DNA of 64,000 nucleotides from Streptomyces vietnamensis (GTDB lineage Bacteria; Actinomycetota; Actinomycetes; Streptomycetales; Streptomycetaceae): assembly GCF_000830005.1 (NCBI RefSeq), contig NZ_CP010407.1, forward strand, positions 4,964,001 through 5,028,000. The letters run 5' to 3'. A program made the position numbers and the translations under genes. This document shows positions 59,183 to 64,000 of this stretch, in pieces (positions within the stretch are counted from its first letter, which is position 1; each line of letters opens with the position of its first letter). The notes below the pieces were generated by a model. That model ran no database searches. It was not told the DNA's origin and worked only from the letters and a program-made list of their open reading frames with translations.

Positions 59183-59813
59183 AGTAGGCCACTCCGACGC
59201 CCTGCCTGACCGTCGCCGGGTCGTCGATCATCGCCAGCATCGCGTGCGCCACGTCCGAGCGGGCCAGGGAGCGGCCCCGGGACGGGGTGCCGCCGACGAC
59301 CTTGCGGTACCGGCCGGTGCCCGGCTTGTTCGTCAGCTTGGGCGGGCGTACGGAGGTCCAGTCGGCGCTGCTCGCGGCGAGGTCCGACTCCATGACCCGC
59401 AGGTCGGCGTAGATGTCCTTCAGGACGTTGTTGATGATCGCCAGAACGGCCTTGTCGACGAGGGCCTGGCCGTCGGGGACCGGGCCCAGCGGGGCCGCGC
59501 TGACCACCAGGAGCCGGCGCGTCTTCTCGGCCTCCATCGCCGCGAGCACCGAGCGGGTCAGGCGCGCCGTCACGCCCGCGTCCGCCCGGGTCCGGGCGCC
59601 GAGGCCCGAGAGCACCGCGTCCCGGCCCGCCACGGCCCCGCGCAGGGCCTCGGGGTCGGACAGGTCGGCCCGTTGGACCGTCAGGCGGCTGCCGGTCACG
59701 GTGAGGCGTGCCGGGTCCCGCACCACCGCCGTCACCTCGTGGCCCGAGGCCAGGGCCTGGTGGACGATCTCCTGGCCGATGCCGCCGGTCGCACCGAAGA
59801 CTGTGAGCTTCAT
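59181..59813 (-). CDS. NAD(P)-binding NmrA/SDR-like protein
   Basis: 210 aa. MKLTVFGATGGIGQEIVHQA is the dinucleotide loop; VTAVVRDPARL, VLSGLGARTRA, LLVVSAAPLG and DWTSVRPPKL follow. Resembles flavin-reductase/BLVRB-like atypical SDRs. Divergent from a TetR regulator 87 bp away and probably under its control. Confidence 0.84.
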   Translation of the reverse strand: MKLTVFGATGGIGQEIVHQALASGHEVTAVVRDPARLTVTGSRLTVQRADLSDPEALRGAVAGRDAVLSGLGARTRADAGVTARLTRSVLAAMEAEKTRRLLVVSAAPLGPVPDGQALVDKAVLAIINNVLKDIYADLRVMESDLAASSADWTSVRPPKLTNKPGTGRYRKVVGGTPSRGRSLARSDVAHAMLAMIDDPATVRQGVGVAY

Positions 59814-59833
59814 GTCGCACCCTCCCTGGGTGG

Positions 59834-59873
59834 GTAAGTATTCACTCACCCCCAGGGTGAGTGGATACTCACT
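59834..59873. promoter_or_regulatory. Long inverted-repeat operator in a divergent promoter
   Basis: Arms AAGTATTCACTCACCC and GGTGAGTGGATACTCA (14 of 16 pair) around CCAG, in the 87-bp gap between the SDR-like gene and its TetR neighbour. GTGAGTGAATAC half-sites fit TetR-type binding. It probably represses both genes. Confidence 0.78.
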
Positions 59874-59900
59874 CACACGTCAAGCGTCGCTGGAGGATGC

Positions 59901-60497
59901 ATGGAAGAGAAGCCGACCCGGACCCGGATCGTCGACGCCGCCCGCGACCTCATGCGGACGGCGGGGCTCGCCCGCACCACCACCAAGGAGATCGCCAAGG
60001 CGGCCGGCTGCTCGGAAGCCGCGCTCTACAAGTACTTCAGCAGCAAGGAAGAGCTCTTCCTGACCGTCCTGAACGAGCGCCTGCCCCGGCTCGCCGGACT
60101 CCTCGGCACGCTCGTCGCCGACCCCGGCGGCCGCAGCGTCGAGGAGAACCTCACCGAGGTCGCCCGGCAGGCCGCGCTCTTCTACGAGCAGACCTTCCCG
60201 GTCGTCGCGTCCCTCTACGCCGAACCGCAGCTCAAACGGCGCCACGAGGAGGCCATGCGCACGTACGGCATGGGCCCCCACAAGCCCATCGAAGGCCTCG
60301 CCGCCTACCTCCGCGCCGAGCAGCAGCACGGCCGCATCAGCGCCGACGCCGACCCGATGGCCGCCGCGTCCCTGCTCCTCGGGGCCTGCGTGCAGCGCTC
60401 CTTCGCGTGGGAGATGACCCCGGACCGCAGGCCGCCGGACTCCCTCGACGACTTCGCCCGCACGCTCGCCCGCACCCTGCTCCGCGGGATCGCCTAG
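59901..60497 (+). CDS. TetR-family transcriptional regulator
   Basis: 198 aa, with GGAGG upstream. N-terminal HTH TTKEIAKAAGCSEAALYKYF follows TRTRIVDAARDLMRTAGLA. The C-terminal ligand domain ends near residue 195. Probably represses itself and the divergent SDR-like gene through the 40-bp operator; ligand unknown. Confidence 0.92.
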   Translation: MEEKPTRTRIVDAARDLMRTAGLARTTTKEIAKAAGCSEAALYKYFSSKEELFLTVLNERLPRLAGLLGTLVADPGGRSVEENLTEVARQAALFYEQTFPVVASLYAEPQLKRRHEEAMRTYGMGPHKPIEGLAAYLRAEQQHGRISADADPMAAASLLLGACVQRSFAWEMTPDRRPPDSLDDFARTLARTLLRGIA

Positions 60498-60521
60498 CCG
60501 AGGTCGACCGAGCGGTACCGG

Positions 60522-61538
60522 CTAGGCGATCCAGTCGTCGATCCCCGCCAGGAGCTTCGCCTTGACGTCCTCCGGCGCCGCCGAGCCCCGCACCGACTGA
60601 CGGGCCAGCTCCGCCAGCTCCGCGTCCGTGAAGCCGTGGTGCCGACGGGCGATCTCGTACTGGGCGGCGAGCCGCGAGCCGAACAGGAGGGGGTCGTCGG
60701 CACCGAGCGCCATCGGGACGCCCGCCTCGAAGAGGGTCCGCAGCGGGACGTCCTCGTGCTTCTCGTACACGCCCAGGGCCACGTTCGACGCCGGGCAGAC
60801 CTCGCAGGTCACGCCCTTCTCGGCCAGCTTCCGCAGCAGCCTCGGGTCCTCCGCCGACCGCACCCCGTGACCGACCCGCGCCGCCCGCAGATCGTCCAGG
60901 CAGTCCCGCACCGACGAGGGGCCCGTCAGCTCGCCGCCGTGCGGGGCCGCGAGCAGGCCGCCCTCCCGCGCGATCGCGAAGGCCCGGTCGAAGTCCCGTG
61001 CCATGCCCCGCCGTTCGTCGTTGGAGAGCCCGAAACCGACCACGCCCCGGTCCGCGAACCGCACCGCGAGCCGCGCGAGCGTACGGGCCTCGAGAGGGTG
61101 CTTCATCCGGTTCGCCGCGACCAGCACCCGCATCCCGAGCCCGGTCTCCCGCGAGGCCGCGTCGACCGCGTCCAGGATGATCTCCAGGGCCGGGATCAGG
61201 CCGCCGAGGTGCGGGGCGTACGAGGTGGGGTCGACCTGGATCTCCAGCCACCCCGAGCCGTCCCTGACGTCCTCCTGGGCCGCCTCGCGGACCAGCCGCT
61301 GGATGTCCTCCGGCGTGCGCAGGCAGGAGCGGGCGATGTCGTACAGCCGCTGGAAACGGAACCAGCCGCGCTCGTCGGTGGCCCGCAGTTTGGGAGGAGT
61401 GCCGCTCTTGAGCGCCTCCGGGAGGTGCACGCCGTACTTGTCGGCCAGCTCGATGAGCGTCGTGGGCCGCATCGAACCGGTGAAGTGCAGATGCAGATGG
61501 GCCTTGGGCAACAGGGTGAGATCGCGTACGTGCTCCAT
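60522..61538 (-). CDS. add: Adenosine deaminase
   Basis: 338 aa from the ATG at 61536-61538 (MEHVRDLTLLPKAHLHLH). Zinc ligands in KAHLHLHFTGSMRP; catalytic Glu in AAPHGGELTGP; next His in VGHGVRSAEDP; Asp pair in ALGADDPLLFG; CPASNVALG is also typical. Converts adenosine to inosine. Relatives with this sequence style also include adenine and other nucleoside deaminases. Confidence 0.9.
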   Translation of the reverse strand: MEHVRDLTLLPKAHLHLHFTGSMRPTTLIELADKYGVHLPEALKSGTPPKLRATDERGWFRFQRLYDIARSCLRTPEDIQRLVREAAQEDVRDGSGWLEIQVDPTSYAPHLGGLIPALEIILDAVDAASRETGLGMRVLVAANRMKHPLEARTLARLAVRFADRGVVGFGLSNDERRGMARDFDRAFAIAREGGLLAAPHGGELTGPSSVRDCLDDLRAARVGHGVRSAEDPRLLRKLAEKGVTCEVCPASNVALGVYEKHEDVPLRTLFEAGVPMALGADDPLLFGSRLAAQYEIARRHHGFTDAELAELARQSVRGSAAPEDVKAKLLAGIDDWIA

Positions 61539-61612
61539 TGGCCGATACTGCCGCACCCGAATGGACGAATGAAGTCCATTTCCCCGATCGGGACCTTGCT
61601 AGAACGCAAAAA

Positions 61613-61644
61613 CGGGCCCCCGGTTCCGGAGAACCGGGGGCCCG
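61613..61644. terminator. Terminator after the aminotransferase gene
   Basis: CGGGCCCCCGGTTC-CGGA-GAACCGGGGGCCCG, a perfect 14-bp stem located just beyond the minus-strand stop at 61658. In the minus direction it is followed by a run of T from AAAAA at 61608-61612. Confidence 0.93.
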
Positions 61645-61657
61645 CACCTCGAAAGGA

Positions 61658-62884
61658 TCAGTCGCGCGCCTCGGCGAGCAGCTTCTGGATCCGGGACACG
61701 CCCTCCACCAGGTCCTCGTCACCGAGCGCGTACGAAAGCCGCAGGTAGCCCGGCGTGCCGAAGGCCTCGCCCGGGACGACCGCGACCTCGGCCTCGTCCA
61801 GGATCAGCGCGGCGAGCTCGACCGAGGTCTGCGGGCGCTTGCCGCGGATCTCCTTGCCGAGCAGCCCCTTCACCGACGGGTACACGTAGAACGCGCCCTC
61901 CGGCGTCGGGCAGACGACGCCCTCGATCTCGTTGAGCATCCGCACGATCGTCTGGCGGCGGCGGTCGAAGGCCTTGCCCATCTCCTTGACCGCGTCCAGG
62001 TTCCCGGAGACGGCGGCGAGCGCGGCCACCTGCGCCACGTTGGAGACGTTGGAGGTGGCGTGCGACTGCAGGTTGGTCGCGGCCTTCACGACGTCCTTCG
62101 GGCCGATGATCCAGCCCACGCGCCAGCCCGTCATCGCGTACGTCTTCGCCACGCCGTTGACGACGATGCACTTGTCGCGCAGCTCCGGCAGGACCGCCGG
62201 CAGCGAGACGGCGGAGGCGTCGCCGTAGACCAGGTGCTCGTAGATCTCGTCCGTGAGGACCCACAGGCCGTGCTCGACGGCCCAGCGGCCGATCGCCTCG
62301 GTCTCGGCCTCGCTGTAGACGGCGCCGGTCGGGTTCGAGGGGGACACGAAGAGGACGACCTTGGTCTTCTCCGTGCGCGCCGCCTCCAGCTGCTCCACCG
62401 AGACCCGGTAGCCGGTGGTCTCGTCGGCGACGACATCCACCGGGACGCCGCCCGCGAGGCGGATCGACTCGGGGTACGTCGTCCAGTACGGCGCCGGGAC
62501 GATGACCTCGTCGCCCGGGTCGAGGATCGCGGCGAAGGCCTCGTAGATCGCCTGCTTGCCGCCGTTGGTCACCAGGACCTGGGAGGCGTCGATCTCGTAA
62601 CCGGAGTCGCGCAGCGTCTTGGCGGCGATCGCGGCCTTCAGCTCGGGCAGACCGCCGGCCGGCGTGTAGCGGTGGTACTTCGGGTTCTTGCAGGCCTCGA
62701 CGGCCGCGTCGACGATGTAGTCCGGGGTCGGGAAGTCGGGCTCACCCGCGCCGAAACCGATCACCGGGCGCCCGGCGGCCTTGAGGGCCTTGGCCTTGGC
62801 GTCGACGGCGAGGGTGGCGGACTCGGAGATCGCACCGATCCGGGCGGAGACCCGACGCTCGGTGGGAGGGGTAGCAGCGCTCAT
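61658..62884 (-). CDS. aspC: Pyridoxal-phosphate aspartate aminotransferase (class I)
   Basis: 408 aa from the ATG at 62882-62884 ([20 protein letters not shown]); an ATG three codons upstream is an alternative. N-terminal [34 protein letters not shown], cofactor Asp/Tyr in [17 protein letters not shown] Lys in [15 protein letters not shown], substrate Arg near YLRLSYALG. Transfers the amino group between aspartate and 2-oxoglutarate. Confidence 0.93.
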   Translation of the reverse strand: MSAATPPTERRVSARIGAISESATLAVDAKAKALKAAGRPVIGFGAGEPDFPTPDYIVDAAVEACKNPKYHRYTPAGGLPELKAAIAAKTLRDSGYEIDASQVLVTNGGKQAIYEAFAAILDPGDEVIVPAPYWTTYPESIRLAGGVPVDVVADETTGYRVSVEQLEAARTEKTKVVLFVSPSNPTGAVYSEAETEAIGRWAVEHGLWVLTDEIYEHLVYGDASAVSLPAVLPELRDKCIVVNGVAKTYAMTGWRVGWIIGPKDVVKAATNLQSHATSNVSNVAQVAALAAVSGNLDAVKEMGKAFDRRRQTIVRMLNEIEGVVCPTPEGAFYVYPSVKGLLGKEIRGKRPQTSVELAALILDEAEVAVVPGEAFGTPGYLRLSYALGDEDLVEGVSRIQKLLAEARD

Positions 62885-63091
62885 ACGGGCCATCGTCCCA
62901 GACCGCGCCGAGGCCCGGCACACAGGTTTCACGGACCGGACAGGACCGGTCATTACCGGTCGTACGAGCGTCCGACGGCAGGTCGGCGAGGTTTCTGTTC
63001 GACGTAGGGGCCCATGACCACGTATGCTCACTCCTCGTTGGCCCGCACCGACCACATCTCACGATGCGGTACGTTTGGGGGGCACCGACAA

Positions 63092-63164
63092 AGGGTCGTA
63101 GCTCAATTGGTAGAGCACCGGTCTCCAAAACCGGCGGTTGGGGGTTCAAGTCCCTCCGGCCCTG
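63092..63164 (+). tRNA. tRNA-Trp (CCA)
   Basis: 73 nt. Acceptor AGGGTCG/CGGCCCT, anticodon CCA at 63125-63127, T arm GGGGGTTCAAGTCCCTC. Sits just before secE-nusG, as in most actinobacteria. Confidence 0.96.
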
Positions 63165-63269
63165 CTACACACACCGCCAGGTGTTGTGCGCATGTGTACG
63201 TACTTCATTGCACCGCCGTGCGGCTCCACCCGGGCGCGGCACGGCCGACCCGGAATCAGGTGAGAGATC

Positions 63270-63554
63270 GTGACGGACGCCGTAGGCTCCATCGACATGC
63301 CTGATGCCGACGAGACCGCAGAGTCGAAGAAGAAGTCCCGCAAGGGCGGGAAGCGCGGAAAGAAGGGCCCCCTGGGCCGTCTCGCGCTCTTCTACCGCCA
63401 GATCATCGCCGAGCTCCGCAAGGTCGTCTGGCCCACGCGGAACCAGCTGACGACGTACACCACCGTGGTGATTGTCTTCGTCGTCATCATGATCGGCCTT
63501 GTCACCGTGATTGACTATGGCTTCCAGGAAGCAGTCAAGTACGTCTTCGGCTGA
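63270..63554 (+). CDS. secE: Protein translocase subunit SecE
   Basis: 94 aa from the GTG at 63270. Lys-rich cytoplasmic N-terminus ([15 protein letters not shown]), amphipathic helix with the SecE signature [18 protein letters not shown], and one transmembrane helix. Clamps SecY in the secretion channel. Confidence 0.95.
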   Translation: MTDAVGSIDMPDADETAESKKKSRKGGKRGKKGPLGRLALFYRQIIAELRKVVWPTRNQLTTYTTVVIVFVVIMIGLVTVIDYGFQEAVKYVFG

Positions 63555-63598
63555 CTTTTTGTTCCACCCCATCTGTATCGCAGGAAGAAGCAGCCACC

Positions 63599-64000
63599 GT
63601 GTCTGACGCGAACCTGAACGACGCCTTCGAGTCCGAGTCCGTCGAGGACGAGCTGGACATCGTCGAGGCCGCCGACGAGGACGTCGAGGACGTCGAGGTC
63701 GACGCTGCAGAGGACGCTGCGGACGAGGACGTCGAGATCGACGAGGCCGAAGAGGCCGACGAGGACGAGACCGCCGAGGTCGAGGACGAGGGCGACGAGG
63801 ACGAGACCGAGGAGGAGGCCGAGCCGGCCGCCCCGGTCGACCCCGTCGCCGCGCTCCGCGAGGAGCTCCGCACCCTCCCCGGCGAGTGGTACGTCATCCA
63901 CACCTACGCGGGCTACGAGAAGCGCGTGAAGGCCAACCTCGAGCAGCGTGCCGTCTCGCTCAACGTCGAGGACTTCATCTACCAGGCCGAGGTCCCCGAG
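63599..64000 (+). CDS. nusG: Transcription factor NusG, N-terminal part (cut by window edge)
   Basis: 134 codons from the GTG at 63599, with CAGGAAGAAG upstream; no stop before the window end. The first ~90 residues are very acidic and low complexity ([20 protein letters not shown] and more). The NGN domain then starts at [20 protein letters not shown]. Such acidic extensions are known in actinobacterial NusG. NusG couples RNA polymerase to Rho and ribosomes. Confidence 0.95.
   Translation, partial: MSDANLNDAFESESVEDELDIVEAADEDVEDVEVDAAEDAADEDVEIDEAEEADEDETAEVEDEGDEDETEEEAEPAAPVDPVAALREELRTLPGEWYVIHTYAGYEKRVKANLEQRAVSLNVEDFIYQAEVPE

Overview
This is high-GC actinobacterial DNA, almost certainly from a Streptomyces chromosome core. 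The signs are near-exclusive G/C third codon positions, frequent GTG starts, 4-bp ATGA/GTGA stop-start overlaps, and core gene orders such as tRNA-Trp-secE-nusG, korA-korB, and two separate nuo clusters. The species cannot be named from the sequence.

Layout. 1-9118: 3' part of the main complex I operon (end of nuoG, then nuoH to nuoN). 9182-16175: a 2OG-Fe(II)-oxygenase-like protein, fumarylacetoacetase, a LAATG sortase-substrate protein, a CocE-like hydrolase whose nucleophile position reads Gly, and a polyprenyl synthetase that may make the menaquinone tail. 16308-18924: a LolA-like secreted protein and an M28 aminopeptidase with a P domain. 18925-20170: repeat-rich and apparently rearranged, with a 206-bp inverted-repeat element next to pieces of a broken gene. 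20171-24535: NAD(P)-binding protein, DUF4291 protein, small protein, RarD permease, and a divergent NmrA/HxlR pair. 24621-29897: a lipoprotein followed by two paralogous Ser/Thr kinases, each fused through a twin-arginine-type segment to a periplasmic-binding domain.

29943-47638 looks like a respiratory module. It holds korB/korA (2-oxoacid:ferredoxin oxidoreductase), one LuxR-type response regulator, two paralogous histidine kinases, a second copy of the 206-bp element, and a divergent ten-gene nuoABCHIJKLMN cluster. That cluster lacks nuoD and the NADH-input genes nuoE, nuoF and nuoG, and carries unusual low-complexity tails on NuoC and NuoI. A ferredoxin-fed proton-pumping complex is a reasonable inference. 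Zinc-ribbon MscL and HtpX follow.

49133-50470 is a small accessory patch with a recombinase/transposase mosaic remnant and a 2H phosphoesterase. 50470-64000 returns to core genes: YccF; an ogt-alkB-permease operon; YajQ; tRNA-Tyr; an amidohydrolase-like protein with lost active-site residues; tRNA-Thr and tRNA-Met; rpmG; the HadA/HadB-like dehydratase pair; murB; a divergent NAD(P)-binding/TetR pair with a long inverted-repeat operator; adenosine deaminase; aminotransferase; tRNA-Trp; secE; and the start of nusG, cut by the window edge.

The most unusual items are the 206-bp composite repeat found twice in opposite orientation (with degenerate relatives), the paired kinase/Tat-anchor/binding-protein fusions, the reduced second complex I beside KorAB, and two enzymes with apparently lost catalytic residues. 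All functional calls rest on reading the sequence and recalling families; no database search was run.
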